64,000 nt of DNA from Pseudocercospora fijiensis CIRAD86 (GCF_000340215.1 NW_006921537.1:744001-808000); one strand, 5' to 3'. Counted from the first letter of the stretch, positions 10,440-25,150 are shown. Notes: generated from the sequence alone by a model not told the origin. A program made the numbers and translations.

Positions 10440-13400
10440 CCGCTACCTTTTCCGACCTCGCTTAGACTAGCCCCGGCTTGTCCCGGCATTCCCGCGTCCC
10501 CGTAATTGCCTTCTAGTAGCACCCTATACAAACGCCGCCTAGCTAGGCACTATATCTAGGAGCGGGTATACGACGACGTATCGGTCCTAGCTGTATAACG
10601 CTAGTCCTTTCTCGAAGATTCTTCCTAGCTATACCCGACGATTAGCCTTACCCGGCTTAGGCGTACGGAGGCGATTCTCGAGCCTATAGCTTGTAACGAC
10701 TAGGCGACAATCCTTTAATAGTCGGAAGCGAACAGGTTTTGTAACTAGTATAAGCGGCACTATAGGTTTTAGAGCTTTCGAAGGTTCCCTACCTAGCTAC
10801 TATCTATTAAGAAGATGCTTAAGGAAGATTCGGATACTAGCCGTACGGTCGGAGTTTATAGTATATATAAGAAAAAGGCGGACAAAGTAAGACCTATAGA
10901 AGCTAGTACTACGATAACCGGGAGTGTAACGACCGGTAGTAACCCTTACTAGAAAAAGAAACGGCTTACTCGAGAAGCGTTACTTCTGCCTAGAACTAGG
11001 CTATATAACTAGAAGTACCTAATTAAGAAGTTCTTAGATATACTACGCGGCTCGCGCCTAACTAAGGAAAGGAAAGCAAAGCTTCTTATTAGAATAGAAC
11101 TTCTTCCTAAGGAGCTAGATCTGTTCTACGAAATGCTTTATAATAGGGAGAAAGCCCTTACCTAGAGCTTTGCCGAAATTAGAAGGGTCGACGCGGATAT
11201 AGCACCTCTCTAACGAATCCGAACAATTCCTTATAAACCCTAGAGAAAACTAACCTTCCGCCTCTAGCCTAGCCTAGTAAACATTATAGAAGAAATGATC
11301 CGAGAGCGAATTACGAATAGGGTACTTAAAGTTAGCGAAGGAGTATACCGGAACCTATAGTTCTTAGTCTAGAAGAAAGGAACTAAGAAATATCGCCTAA
11401 TTAACGCTGCTATAGAGCTAAACCGCTATATAATGCGGGACGGAAACCTTCCTCCTAATACTAATAGCTTTACCGAGGATTTTGCTAACTATACTGTCTC
11501 GTCCCTAATCGATTTCTTTTCCGGGTACGACTAAGTCCCGCTTTACAAGGCCGATCGAGATATAACTGCCTTTAATACCCCGCTTAGCCTTATACGAATA
11601 ACTACCCTTCCGCAAGGAGCGACAAACTCCGTTACCTAGTTTATCCGAGTAGTAACAAGAATCCTTTTTAACTATATTTCCTACCGTACGAGGCCGTTTG
11701 TCGATAACATTAGTATAAAGGGCCCGAAGACCCGATACAATAATAAAGAGGTCGAACCTAGCCTAAGAAGATTCGTTACTAAGCATATTCAATAGATAGA
11801 TGGTATTCTTATAGATATTAAGCGTACTAGGTATACTGTTTTAGGTCTGAAATCTTAGTTCCTCTATAAAAAGCTAAAATGTATCGGCTACGTTGTTAAT
11901 ATTTCCGGAAGACACCCTAATATAGAGAAAGTTGCAAAGATTGTCGCATAGCTAGTACCTAAGAACTAGTCTAGCGTACGGGCCTTCCTTAGGGTTTGTG
12001 TCTACTACCGTATCTAGATCGAGGGCTTCGTAACAATAGTAAGACTACTCTTCTACCTCCTAAAGGCCGATATCGAATTCTTATAGGGACCGGATTAGCA
12101 AGTCGCTATAGATACCTTAAAGGCTGCGCTAACTACTACCCCTACTCTTATTTCGATCGATTATACTAAGGGTACTAGGTTGATTATCCTTCTATTAGAC
12201 GCGAGTAGATCCGGATATAGTAGTAGCCTAAACTAGTGCGAAAGGGACAATATAAAGAAGCGTTACCCTATTCGGTACGAAAGCGGTCTTTAGACCGAAA
12301 GTAAAGCCCGATATAATGCTAGCAAACGAGAGTGCCTTACCGTACTTAAACTGCTAAAGAAGTTTAAGAAGTACCTCGTAGGGTAGTACTTTCGGATCGA
12401 AATCGATACTACTACCCTTATCTACTAGCTTAACAAATCCGCCTCGGACCTCCCTAACTCGGCAATAGCTCGCTAGGTAGCCTAGATCCGACTATTCGAC
12501 TTCGAAGTTAAGTATATCCCCGGGCGAAAGCACTCTACGGCTAATAGTCTGTCCCGTCGTAACCCTACTAAAGAAGACATCGCCGAACGAGATAACTAAA
12601 TCGACGACGATAACATAATCGATAACGACTTCTTTTATAGCATAGTATAGACTAAGCCTGTCGATCCCTTAGCTAAGTCTAGCTTCCTTAATAAGGACGA
12701 ATACTAGTCTCGAGAATCGCTTCTTATTAGATACTTTAAGTTAACCCTTCGCTTCCTATAAGGTATCTCTCGAAGCGAAGCCCGAAGGGTTCGACGTACT
12801 ACCTAGAAGTATATTGTTAAGGATCGGCTCCTTTTCTACTAGCGTTATCCGAATTGTCCCCTTTAACGAGTAATTAATAGCGAAAAGGCTAGGGAGGAAA
12901 TCATCTAATTACTTTACGAGGATTATAGCTATAAAGGCCGGGAGGCAGTATACTATCTAGCCTTAAAGAGGTACTTCTAGTATAGAATGTAGTCCCAAAT
13001 CGCTATATAGGTTCGGTCCTATCGTATATGCCGGATGCGAGAGGGATACAAGATTGCTAGAACGCTTTACCCTACCTATATTCGAGTTGTTAGCCGTCGC
13101 TAGGTTGCCGATATGCTTTATATCGATAATAAGGGGTCTATTGCCTTAGCGCGTAAGGTTGTTAGCGGCTAGGTAGAGGGGAGAATATTTAACTGCTCGG
13201 GCAAGTCGGTTAATATACACTAAATAGCTAAATTCCTATACGAAGAGGTCTATTACCGATATAGCTATCCGGATGAATTCGTTATAGATAACGGATCTAA
13301 GAATCGGAAGGACACTAAGGAATTGCTTAAGCGAATAGCTATATACCGGGTACGGATTTCCCTATACTACCCGAAGGCAAATAGACAAATCGAAGTTAGA

Positions 13401-15290
13401 AACCGACCTATCCTAGCTACCCTTTCTAAACTAACGAACGGCACTATAAAGGGTTAGAGAAAACACGTCCCGCCTGTCCTATAGGCCGACCGAACGACAT
13501 ACCGACGAACGACTAGAAAAACGCCTACAGAAGTTATATATAGAGGGGCCGACGTTATCCTTCCTATCGAGAATGCCTACCGAACCTTCTAAAAAGTCGA
13601 CTAGGACGCTATACGCGACACTGCCTCGTTGCTTGTATACCGTACTTAGTAGCTAGTATATATACCTAACGATAACGAAGAGGCGTCCCTTCGGCTAAAG
13701 AGGACTTGCGAGGAGAATACTCGCTAGTACGACGAAAAGGGAGCAGTATCTAACGCTCCCCTTAAGATTGGATCCCTTATACTTGTTACTAGGAGCGAAA
13801 TCGAGTACTCGAGGTCTAGTAAGCTTACCTTTCGCTAGAAGGGCCCCTTTCGTATTGCGGGGATTACTGCCTCTAGGACCTCGTACTACCTTACGGAACT
13901 TAATAGGACTAATCTAGCTATTACCTTTCTACGCGATCGACTAAAGGAAGTACCTCTATTCCGGCCTAACCGGATCTCGGGTAAAAACGCTACTACGACG
14001 AATAACGAACCTATTAATAAAGAAGTCGAGGCAGATAGAGATAGCTAGTCTAAGTCCTCCGACTCTAGGGACGATAGCTAGTCTAATACTAAGTCCGGTA
14101 AAGAAAGGGATATAGACGTCTATACGATTACATCCCTTCCTAGGGAGGAGCAAAGGCGAGCCTTTTAAGCCTACACTATAGCTATATACCGAGTCGACCC
14201 TAAAGTTAATCCTATCTCTTAAATTAACAACCTAATACGAGACCTTCTTAGCGTACCCCTTATAGAAGATTATTCGAATAACTATCTCTTCTTTAATAGC
14301 TCGACCGAACCTAATAGTTTTCTAGCTTTCAATTACCTAGCCCTATTTACCTAGGGAGGGGTAACCTAGCCTTTAGCTTAATACTATAGATTCGGCTAGA
14401 TAGCAATTCTATATAGAAGGCAGGACCTATACGAACAAGCCTACTACGTTAGCGCTCTTCCGAGGCTTACCTAAGACCCTAGCTTTCGACTAGCACTATA
14501 GCGAGACCCTAGCTAGTAGACGACCTAAAGAGTCTAGGTCTACGACGAGATAAATATATTAAAGTTCGAATACAACCTATATCTCCTTAAGGCCCTAGTA
14601 GAGACTAGCCTTGCTGCCCTAGTATATACTAACCTATATAGGCGGCGAGGTATTAGATTTCTCGCCTAGGAGGCTATAGACAACGTTGCGAACTAGGGAG
14701 ACAACGAATATAGGCTGTCCTTAATAAGAACACGAGATAGGCTTCGGCTTACCTAGATCGAACAAGAGGAGCTCCGCTATACCGCTAACTCTAAGGGCCT
14801 AGGCTTAAACCCCGGAGTTTTTAACGAACCCTTAGAGGCGGAGTAGGCTATAGAATACAATGAAAATAGACTACTACTACCTTAGTAGGCCCGATAAACC
14901 TATAACCACTCGCGTATAGCCTCCCTTTTACTCCTATTTACTCGCCTTATACCGAATTTTTTACTCGCTAGTACCCTTATTCGCGTATTTAAACGGATTA
15001 TCGACGTATACTAGGATCGATTATCCCTTTATATATTAGCAGCCGGATAGAGTACTACTACTAGAGCCCTATCGTTGCTTCTTTTCCTTTATACTACTAC
15101 CGACGAGGGTAGGGGCTTTAGCAAGGAGCCCCTATCCTTAATAATATCCCTAGACCTGCCCCCCCGGATAGTCTAAGTACTAGCCTACCCGCGGAGCGAG
15201 TAAATAATTTTAACTCGGTAAAAGGGGACCTGCTAGAAGCTCTACGTCGCGCCTAGCTTACTAAAACCGAAGCCTACCCTACGGAGTAAG
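10440..15290 (+). pseudogene. Giant Gypsy ORF2: pol remnant (RT, RNase H, integrase, long C-terminus)
   Basis: RT is readable from about 11,220 (YRLINAAIELN, LPQGATNSVTQFIRV) with the catalytic box mutated to FVDN at 11,697-11,708, second Asp to Asn by a RIP-type change. RNase H is at about 12,160-12,560, ending in FEVKYIPGRKHSTANSLSRR. The integrase is at about 13,000-13,600 (FVIDNGSKNRKDTKELLKR, SLYYPKANRQIEV, ILATLSKLTNG). About 1.4 kb of further frame follows (to 15,290) that I cannot assign. Stops are mostly TAG. No intact product is possible. Confidence 0.8.
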
Positions 15291-15412
15291 CCTAGGAAAA
15301 CCTTACCTAACCTTAAAGATTTCCTTTGTTTAAAAAAACCTTTCCTTTGTATTATTTCTATAGCCTACGCCGGCCGACATATCGAGATTTCTAAGAATCC
15401 CGGGAGCTCCCG

Positions 15413-15442
15413 CCTATAGTAGCTAGCTAGCTAGGATACATT
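15413..15442 (+). promoter_or_regulatory. 30-bp near-palindrome, copy 3 (before ORF3)
   Basis: CCTATAG, TAGCTAGCTAGCTAGG, ATACATT. Located between the end of pol and the extra ORF3. Confidence 0.7.
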
Positions 15443-15529
15443 GCGACTACTACTACTATCCCTATACTGCCCGGAGGAGCCCTTATAACTATACCTTAAT
15501 ACGGTAGGGGTTGAAGCGGAGGGGTTAGT

Positions 15530-18494
15530 GCGTTATATAATGCCTAACTCCCTAGATCTAAGTGCTCTAGTCTTGCGCCCTCGAATCTCGCTACTACGCG
15601 AATTACCTAGGCCTCTAGAAATGTCGCCGCTACCTACTACTAACCCTTTACTTCCTTTAGGATACGTGCCTTACTTTCGGATTTATATACAAACGCGCGT
15701 GCACGTATAAGGCAGGTGCCTCCCGTCCCTTCCCGCGTACCCGCGCTACTACTACGACAAAAAGGCGACCTTTCTCGCGCCTAAACTTCTTTATAAATAA
15801 ACATACCTATATCGCCCTTCCCTCGACAAAGCGATAGGCGCTTATAGTAAACACTACCCTCCTTAATTAACTATTAAAGACCGATAAACCCCTACCTCTA
15901 CTACGCGACCTAATACGTAAAACCCCCCCTACCGCCTCGCAAGCGCGCAATAGCAGAAGCCTCTAGTCGAGACCTTATTACGAGCGTAGCCTATAGCGGC
16001 ATTTCCTACCTTCCTTCCGACTAGCGACTAAGTAATTACAATACCCTACTCGAATAGGTACAATACCTTTAATCCGCTAACCTATCCCGCTAAACTAAAG
16101 TAGATATAATCTACGACAACCTAGGAAGTATTAACAACTTTATTAAAGGCACCGAACTAACCTGTTATCGGCTTAAGGAGGCGCTCTTTAAAGGACTACC
16201 GAAAGAAATAGGAGATATTCTTCGTACCCGAGGATCTACTATAGTATAGGCCCTCGAGTAGCATATAGGTAACGAATTTGCTACCCTACAAGCCGCCGCT
16301 ACTCGTAGGAAGGCTACGGAGGATCGCCGTAAGAACGATATTGCTAATAGTCCTACATTCTTTAGGAACTACCTAGACCTCTACAATATCCGAGGTAATA
16401 CCGCGAAGGAAATAGCTCGAGTCTTTAGGCTATAGAAGGATAGAAAGCTTAACAACTACGCAAACTTTAAGGACGCTAGCTAGGTTTCCGAAATTCAGCT
16501 TATTCTTCGCATTCTAAGCAATTACCTATACCGCCGAACGCTTAGAGCGAGATAGGGACGGGCAGATATTAATACCGTTACTATTACTACTAAGGACTAC
16601 GTAGTAGATAAGGAGGACGACACTCGTAAGGAGAGTAAGAATGAATTCTTCCCCTAGAGAATAGAGGCTAGTAAGGCGAAGCTTAAGGCTATCGGTATTC
16701 GAATTAGCTAATACGAAGGCCCTCCTATAATTGCTATTACTCCTAACGGGCGCCCTTTTTCGAGACCGCTAGGTAGCTATATTAAAGGCACTACTTCTAG
16801 GACCCTAGGGCTTAATGTCCCTCGATCCCGTATAGGTATATACAAGCGAATTAGTACGCCTATCGGATTACTAGTTATACATAACCCGGCTAGCGACCCT
16901 CTAGCTAGATAGGACAACTAGTAGCTGTTACCCGCTCGCCCTACTTAGCCTATCGGCTCTCGCTAAAATACGCCTCTATAACGTAATACGACTCGCCCTA
17001 ATCTCCTAGTCGAAAACTCTTCTTCGCTACCCGATCGGACTAGTAGTAGGAGTAGTAATAACAGCCTTGCTCTAGGGGCTCCGCCTGCTCGTCGAATTCG
17101 AACTACTACGCCTATCCCCCCTCTAGGAAGGATCCGCAGATCGAATAGACTTAACAAGCCGAGTAGGGATCTTACCGTACCCCTCGAGGAGAACCCGACC
17201 GACGACCTTAATACCTTAGGACCTAAGCGGGGAGGCACCGTATACTATAAGGAGCTAACCCCCGATAAGGACACTTATATTAGAAACAGCCTAGCCTACT
17301 ATAGCTACAATAGATTCTCGGAAGCCGACCGTAGTACTTTAATGTAGTACGATAGTAAATCTAATAACGCTACGTAGGGAAGAGCAATTGCCCTAGTTAT
17401 AACTACCCCTTACCCGCCTTGCTATACTTATACCCGCTACCTGTTTAGGATAGTAGTTAGGTTTCGAGGAAAAGTTAGTCGAGAGTAGATAATAGAAACC
17501 TTAAGTAGCCCTAGATATAAGTACCGGAACGACCTTCTCCGCCTTCGAAATAAGAGACCTAACCTGTTTCGGAAGACTCGCCGTCCTCCTATCCCTAGCG
17601 ACTACCTTAGACTATATCGCTTTTTCCCTAAGGCCTATAGTTACGAGAGTAAGATATATAACCCTTTAACTATTAAACGCGTTACCCTAGCGATTGCTAC
17701 TAAGATTCGTAAGGCCTTCTCCCGTATAGGAGTAATAATAAAGGCTAGCTAGGATGCCTAGGTAAGAGATAGTACTATTACCTTAGATAGCATTACGAGC
17801 GACAAAGGCTCTACTAAACTATATAGAGCGGCCGTCTTTAGTTAGTATAATAATAAGAAAGTCGAAGTCGCCGCGGCCCCTCTACCCTTCGGAAAGATGT
17901 CTCTATCTAACTAGTTTAAGCTAGAGGCTGTAATATACCTTTAGTATTAGCGTTTAGTTAACGGAGTCTCGAATAAGGGTTAGCTTCGAACCGCCTTCTA
18001 TTCTAGGTTCTAGCAGATCTGCCGAGGAGACCCTATCTACTAGCTCCTCTACGGCCTTACCCGCCCTAATTACGCTCTTAACCTAATCTCCTACCCGTAC
18101 TACGCTAAGATAACTCAACCTAGTAACGGCGGTTCGACCGAGTTTGCCTATATTAACTAGCACCCTCTCGATCTCTAAGAAGGTATTGCTATAAGCTAAG
18201 TTTAAGGCTCCGTATCCTTCCTTTCTAAAACGGTAGAGACTACTACGAAGGTCTTCGCTAGGATCTACTAACTAGAAGTCTTTAACAAATAGTATAAGGA
18301 ACTCGAGACCCTTCGCTAGGAAAAGGGCCCTACGTACGCCCCTCGGGGTTACATTCTCTCTATTAACTATAATACACATTGCCTAAATACTAAGATAGAG
18401 AATACCCTTAATAACTTTATTAAGAACGAGCTAAAAGGCAAGTATCGAAATATAGGCTAGGAGTAGTACCTAGTCGGTGCCCTTAGAGTACGCC
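15530..18494 (+). pseudogene. Giant Gypsy ORF3, N-terminal part, unknown function
   Basis: A long plus-strand frame in which stops are nearly all TAG. Readable stretches include YDNLGSINNFIKGTELTCYR, KEIARVFRL, LRLYRFFPKAYSYESKIYN and VIYLQYQRLVNG (TAG read as former Gln). The piece around 16,100-16,330 is vaguely capsid-like, but I cannot place it in a family. It is cut at 18,494 by the chromovirus and resumes at 25,826. Its position after integrase and before the 3' LTR is where some retroelements carry an extra gene (env-like or captured). No signal peptide or transmembrane run was noticed, so I do not call it env. Confidence 0.5.
18490..18494. repeat. Target duplication of chromovirus, left copy
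   Basis: acgcc, repeated exactly at 25,821-25,825 after the right LTR. Confidence 0.9.
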
Positions 18495-18666
18495 TATTAT
18501 AGTGCACTATTAGCTAGAAGTGTTTGTCTTAGACATTCACTTCCCTTTGTTTGTTTAAGGATATTATCGTCGCCGCAGCGACGACAATTCCTCTTGTTCT
18601 AGCATAGCAAGTATTATATACTTTTACGCTGCTTACTTAGCCTCTCGTAACCTAGTGCCCGTGTTA
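18495..18666 (+). repeat. Chromovirus 5' LTR
   Basis: 172 bp, starts TATTATAGTGCA against TGTTATAGTGCA in the 3' copy. Differences noticed are all transitions. Confidence 0.92.
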
Positions 18667-18899
18667 TTACTTGCTATTACTTTTATATACTACGTTGTTA
18701 CGTTATCGATAAGACGATATCGGTAATACAACAGCTGTAGCAGACGTTATAGTAGTAGTACGCGACGCGACGCGACTAACTAGCAAACGAGCTAAGCGCG
18801 CATACCGATATTGCTAAAGGGCAAGGCAACATCGGTAAGACTATCTACTAAAAGAATAGTTAATAGAAGAATCAGGTATCGAAATACCCGAGTTTACGA

Positions 18900-21060
18900 G
18901 ATCTAACCGGGACTTTCTATAATACCTAAGACGAGGAGGTAGACTAGTCGATACACCCGTACCGCCGAGCGATATCGACTATACCGAAATTAAAAACACT
19001 TTCCCCGATATAGCTTCGCAATCACAGACGCAGCCTCGTAACGACGATAACCTAGAGGGGAAGAAAGCATAAGAAGAGTAGCAGAAGACACAGAAGGATT
19101 AAGACCTATTACGTAGCGAGTTCGCGCGTCGCTCGCAGATAGGAAAGGATAAGAAGCAAGGCCTATAGGGAACAGCTAGGCGGAATTTCACGAGGCTGTC
19201 TATGCGATAGGCGATTCCTATTAACGAGGTCCTAGAAGAGGAGCGAGTTATACGGAATAGTGTACCTATCTCCGTTAAATACCGGTACAAGCCTAGCGAC
19301 TAGCAGTTTACGGATAAAATAGACTTAAAGGGGATAGCAGATCTACACCCTCTCGAATTCTTAGATATACTAGACTAAGCGAAGATTGAATTAGACTATT
19401 AAGGAGTATCTATCCGGAGTCTTATAAATGCCGTTAAGAAGGCTAAGACGCAGAAGGCAGCCGTAGAAGACGACTTAAAGCAGGCCTAAGAGGACCTAAC
19501 ATCCGCACGCGATAGGGCTATACTTATAGATAACTAGCTAGGCGGGCGTAGCTTAAGTCCGCTTAGGGATGAGGTTGCTAGCAGGGACCGGAAGATTAAG
19601 AAGCTCGAGTAGAGCATTATAGATTACGAGGAGCGTAAGAAGAAAGCCGCTTAGATAATCAAGGACCTAAAGTAGCTATCTAAGAATCGGCACCTCTAGA
19701 ACCTAGACCTATAAGAGTAGTATATAGCCCTAATAGCTTAGGCTATAGAGGAGGTAGGTAAAGAGAGATTCGATGCGTAGTTTAAGGTTTAGGATAAGGC
19801 CAACCCGTCTAATCGCATGCTACAGATACCTTATAGAAAGGGCCTTACTACAGATAATGTTAAGAAAGCCCTTAGTACGAGAGTTGTAAAGAAGAAGTCT
19901 ATACGTAAGCAGAAGTCCGAATTGTAACGCCTGCTTAACGGTAAAGACGATAGCTTAGAAGACGAGAAACCGGGTCGTCGACGAGTCGAGGTCGTAAAGA
20001 CTAAGAAGATTCCTCTTAACGACAACGCTAGCTACACACCAAATCAGTTCGGCAGACGATCTAGCTCCGCACCGCTAGTGCTAAAGCCGCGCCGTACCGA
20101 TTAGTCCTATAGTAGAAAGAATCCTTTAACTAAGCCTCTAGTGTATTTACACTCTAAGGAGGACAAAGTTACTTTTACCGAATAGAAAGACAAGATTACA
20201 GTATATATAGAGATAGAAGAAGTTATTAGGCGTAACGACCCTACATACATTAACACCTTTATAAGTTTTATTACCGGCGATGCCTACCTCCGTATCTACC
20301 CGAGGAAGCAAGCCGGCGATTTCACGCACTAGAAGCAGATCCTAGATGCTTTACCATTTAAGGAGCACTATAAGCGTATAAAGCACCGTAAGGAGTACTA
20401 AACCCTAAAGTAGAAGGAAGGTTAAGCTTTCGACGACTTCTTCTCTAACTTCTAACTATATAGCTACTACCTAAAGCGAGGCAAGAGCGAGAAGGAAGCT
20501 TAAGAAGAACTAATAGAGGATATAAAGGAGAAGGTCGAATCTCGCTTAGCTAATAAGCTAGTAGGAGATTCCTTCCCTAGCCTCGACGTAATAGTAGATC
20601 GCTACCGCGATATCGAAGCCGACCTCAACCTTAATACGCGAAGCTCTACTAACCCGCGAGGTAGTAGTAGAGGACGTAGAGGCCGAGGAGGCGGTAGTGC
20701 CGGGAACAATACTAGTTTAGGCTCTCTAGCTTATAGAGGTAAGCCGAAGCATGTTTATTTCGACGAGAAGATAAAGAGCTCGTACGATTAGGATGCCGCT
20801 AAGAAGGCCGGTCTCCCCGGCTATCGCAACTTGACTAAGGAAGAAGCTTAGAAGCCGAGATCTAATGTTTTCTGCTTTGCATACAAGTCTAACGAGCACT
20901 AGCAGTAGCACAAGTCATGCCCTATGTTTGTATATAAGAAGACCGAGAAATCTATAGCTAAGATATCGGCTGTCTCTAGTAAGGAGAACAATAATAACGA
21001 CTCTACTGACTCGGGAAACTAAGGCCCTCCGAGTACAAGCGCAGTACCCGGAGGCTAGTT
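18900..21060 (+). pseudogene. Chromovirus gag remnant
   Basis: Charged coiled-coil-like frame from about 19,000 to 19,800, then a capsid-like region at 20,100-20,600 (KPLVYLHSKEDKVTFTE, DPTYINTFISFITGDAYLRI, FDDFFSNF, LANKLVGDSFPSLDVIVDRYRDIEADL). An RGG-type patch follows near 20,660-20,700 and a damaged zinc knuckle at about 20,870-20,925 (FCFAYKSNEH...SCP). TAG interruptions run throughout. Confidence 0.7.
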
Positions 21061-21159
21061 AACCTAGTCGATATAGTGCAAGGGAAGGATCTACCCGATA
21101 AAGGATTACCGCCGCCGTAGCAACTAACGCCGAAGAAAGACATCCCGGAAGTTATAGAA

Positions 21160-24100
21160 TAGGAGGCGGTCGTGTTAGCAATAAAAGCTATCGACCTCCC
21201 TAAGAGGTTCGAACGTATAATCGTTAGTAGGATAGTATACAACACTACCTACGGCGAAATAGTGCTAAGCAACGATCTGCTTAATATTAGAGTAGAAGCG
21301 AATATCTGTCGTAGAAGCTTCGCGAAGGAATATATAAACAGGACTCGTTTGCTACACTCTTAGAACTTAAAGGGCTAGCAGGGCGAGGGCAGTAAGGATT
21401 CGGTTAAGGAATGTGTTTAGATCGAATTAGATATAGGCGGTTACGTTGAAATTGTTAACTACCTAGTCGCGGACACTAAGCCTAGAGTAGACATTATTCT
21501 AGGTATACTATAGTATAGGAAGCATATACCTTACCTAGACCTACTTGACTACACCGTTACCTTTACGGCCGACAAATGCGGGAAAGATTACTTTATAGGA
21601 TCTACGCCTATTACCGTACGCTGCAAAGCAGTTATAAATACCTCCGACGGGAAGGTTAATATCCGAACACCCGACGACGCTTTCTCTTAGAAGGTGTCTA
21701 ACATTGCTAGACCCCTCCGACGTAGGAGAGACAGTAGTGCAGCTTCCGAGACCGTAGCAGGCATTAGAATTAGTAATGTTCGCGATCCGTATAATATCAA
21801 GGTTAGTAGTATAACGGCTGCCGAGGCGCTTGATATTCTTAAAGAACTAGGAGAGGGATACCTAGTATAGGAACTATCCGAAGAGGACAGTGCTAGTATT
21901 ACTAATAAGACAGCTTTCGCTAACATCGTTGCAAAAGTTACTACCGTTACTATAGAAGACTTTGCCGCATATATAAAGGAGAAGCCGCCGCCTAACATCG
22001 ACAAACTTCTACTATTACAGTTTGCTAAGTATGCCGACTGTTTCAATCCGGAAACAGCGTCGCAACTCCCTCCTTACCGGCCTAATACCGACATAGCTAT
22101 CGACTTTAAGCCGGAATTCGAGAACAACCTAGACAAGCTGCTATAGGCAAAACCGTATCCTATAAGTTAACCCGAGTTAGAAGTAACTAAGAAGCATGTT
22201 AATAGACTAAGAAGCAAGGGTTTTATCCGAGAGTCCCGAGCCTCGAAGCTTGTATTACTAGTCTTGATTATGCGCAAGCCGGGTAGAGGGCTACGAGTAT
22301 ATATTAACTATCGAGCAGTCAACGCTATAACAATTAAGAACAGGTATCCTATACCTTAGATCCGAGAGACAATAAGCCGTATAAGTAGTGCTAAGATCTA
22401 CACCGTCTTAGACGTTATCGCTGCATTTAACGAGCTCCGTATCCGAGTAGGAGATAAGTGGAAGACTGCTTTTACTACCCGCTACGGAACCTTTGAATAC
22501 CTAGTCGTGCCTTTCGGCTTGTGTAACGCACCTAGTGTTTTCTAGAGTTACATTAACAAGGCACTAAGGGAGTATCTCGACGACTTCTGCTCTGCCTACC
22601 TCGATAATATTATTATCTATAGCTAAACCTTTAAAGAGCATGTCGTATATATTAAGAAGGTGCTATAGCGGATATAGGAAGCTAGGCTTCCACTCGATCT
22701 TTATAAAAGCAAGTTCTTCGTTATAGAAGTTAAATACCTCGGCTTGATTATATCAATAGAGGGTATTAAGATAGACCTAGAGAAGGTCCGTACTATTAAG
22801 GAATAGCGAACACCTGAAAGCGTTCGGGAGGTGTTGTCCTTTCTTAGCCTTAGCAACTTCTACCGAAGGTTTATTAGAGGGTTCTTACAGATTGCTCTGC
22901 TATTAACGAACCTAACGAAAGGAAATGCGGTTAAGGGCAGGAAGAAGAAATCTAGCCCGAGATCCCGAGCTGCGTTCCGGTAGACGGAGGAATGTTAGTA
23001 AGCATTTGATGCCCTAAAGGAGGCATTTACGACGGCGCTAATACTAGCGCACTTTAATCAGTTCAAGCCTTGTATAGTAGAAGCTGACTCTTCTAATAGG
23101 TGTATAGGTAGCATACTATTATAGATCGGAGACGATAGACTCCTATACCTAGTCGCCTTCTACTCCTGCAAAATAGACCCTACAGAATGTAACTATAAGA
23201 TCTACGATAAAGAACTTATAGCTATTGTTCGGGCTTTTAAGGAGTAGCGGCTAGAGTTAATAGTAGGGCAGGAGACCCGTATTATTACGGATCACCGCGG
23301 ACTTAAGTACTTTATAACTACGAAGCAACTCAATCGCCGCTAAGCGAGATAGAGTGAATTCCTTTCCGCTTTCGACTTTAAACTAGAGTACCGGCTAGGC
23401 AAGCAGAACCTTGTCGCCGATACCCTATCGAGGAGAGAGTAGGATATAGACTCCTCCGAGGATGTTAAGAATCGCTAGCAAGTAGTTCTCAAACCTTACA
23501 ACCTTCCTAATACGCAGCGCTAAGATCTCAAAGTAGCTACTATTACCTCCGGCATTACCGCAATAGATCAATACCGAGCGGTAGTTGCCTATCTCTCTGC
23601 GAACGAAGTCTCTATTAAGGAACTTATCGCCGCCGTATATAATAAGGACGAATTCGTATACGCAATTAAGGAAGCTAAGAAGTCGAATACGACACGGCTT
23701 CTATAGAAGATTAATACAGCTAATATTAATATCTCCGAATGCGAGCTCGTCGATAAGCTAATTAAGATTCAAGGGCGCACCTATGTGCCTTATAATCTAA
23801 GGAGCGAAGTGCTAAGTAACATACATAATACTCCTATTGCTAGCTACCCCGGTAGAGACAAGACCTACGAGTTAATAATACGTGTGTACTACTAGCCTAG
23901 CATGTATGCCGATGTGTCTAAGTAGTGCAATGCGTGCTAGGTATATAAACGCTCTACGGCATTTAACAATGCCTACTAGGGCAGCTTACGACAGCTGCTA
24001 ATCCTAAGCGGAGCCTACTAAGATATAGTAGTAGACTATATTGTTGAGCTCCCCGACAGCTATAGTATAGAAGGAGTCAAGTACAACAACATACTAACCC

Positions 24101-25150
24101 TTACATATTGCCGTACGAAACGAAGACATTTTATACCCGTAACGGATCTTACACCGGAGACCGCCGCGGATGTCGTTATAAGATACGTCTAGAAGGATAC
24201 TAGTTTCTTTTAGAATGTTATCTTAGACCGAGGGTTATAGTAGACTAGTATATTCTAGAAAGCACTTATAGCTCGTACTAGTACTAACTAGAAGATCTCT
24301 ACTACCTTCTATCCGCAAACTAATAGGCAGTTAGAGAACAGTAACAAGGGGCTAGAATAGTATCTTCGTATATACGTTAATTACGTGCAAGACGACTAGG
24401 TTTAGTAGCTCCCGATTGCTAAGTTTGCAATCAACAATTAGCAGTCTAGCGCAACCGGAGTCTTACCGTTCTACGTAACACTCGGGAGACATCCGGAGAT
24501 GTATATAAAAGCACGTTAGACCCAACCTAAGGCAACTATAACGAAAGACTAGCGTTTTGCTAAGGCATATGCAGATGATTTTGTAAAGCATATTAGAGCT
24601 GTATAAGACCTCTGTACGATACATCTCGAAGCGACTAAAGCACGCTACGACGCTGCCGCTACTAACAGTCGGAAAGCAGCGCATTAGTACAAGCCTAGAG
24701 ACAAGGTTTAGCTAGACACCCGTAATATTAAAACTAGGCGTCTATATAAGAAGCTCGATTACAAGAACGCAGGCCCTTTTAAAGTTAGCAAGGTCGTCGC
24801 GACTAATGTATACCGACTCGAATTGCTAAACGCCCTTCGCATCTACGACGTTTTCTATACTAGTCTCCTACGCCTAGTATCCGACGAACTATTTCCCGGC
24901 TAAAAGCACTATACCCCGCCGCCGATCGAAGCCGACGACGGTAGCAAGAGCTTTCACATTAAAGAGGTAGTAGATAGCAATTAGACCGGCAAAGCAAAAA
25001 AGAACGTAAAATACACTGTCCGCTAGGTCGGCGGTGAAATTATAACTAAACCTTACATTAACTTAAAGGGCTTAGCAGATGACCTTATAGTAGACTTTTA
25101 TTATAAGAACCTATAAGCGCTAGGACCGCCGCTACGCTAGAAGGCGCCGG
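21160..25150 (+). pseudogene. Chromovirus pol remnant (PR, RT, RNase H, IN, chromodomain-like end)
   Basis: RT spans about 22,140-22,900: [57 protein letters not shown] and AYLDNIIIYS. The catalytic box is YLDN at 22,597-22,608, the second Asp lost by a TG-to-TA change. RNase H is at 23,050-23,460 (VEADSSNRCIGSILLQ, VADTLSRRE). Integrase is at 23,790-24,500 (HNTPIASYPGRDKTYELI, CNACQVYKRS, TTFYPQTNRQLENSNKGL, LGRHPEMY). A short chromodomain-like tail is at about 24,990-25,100 (VKYTVRxVGGEIITKPYINL). A pre-RT piece at 21,170-21,600 probably includes the protease. RIP stops abolish expression. Confidence 0.85.

Noticed and set aside
21687..22046. 119-codon minus-strand frame
   Set aside because: Antisense to the chromovirus pol; loss of stops on this strand is a by-product of RIP.
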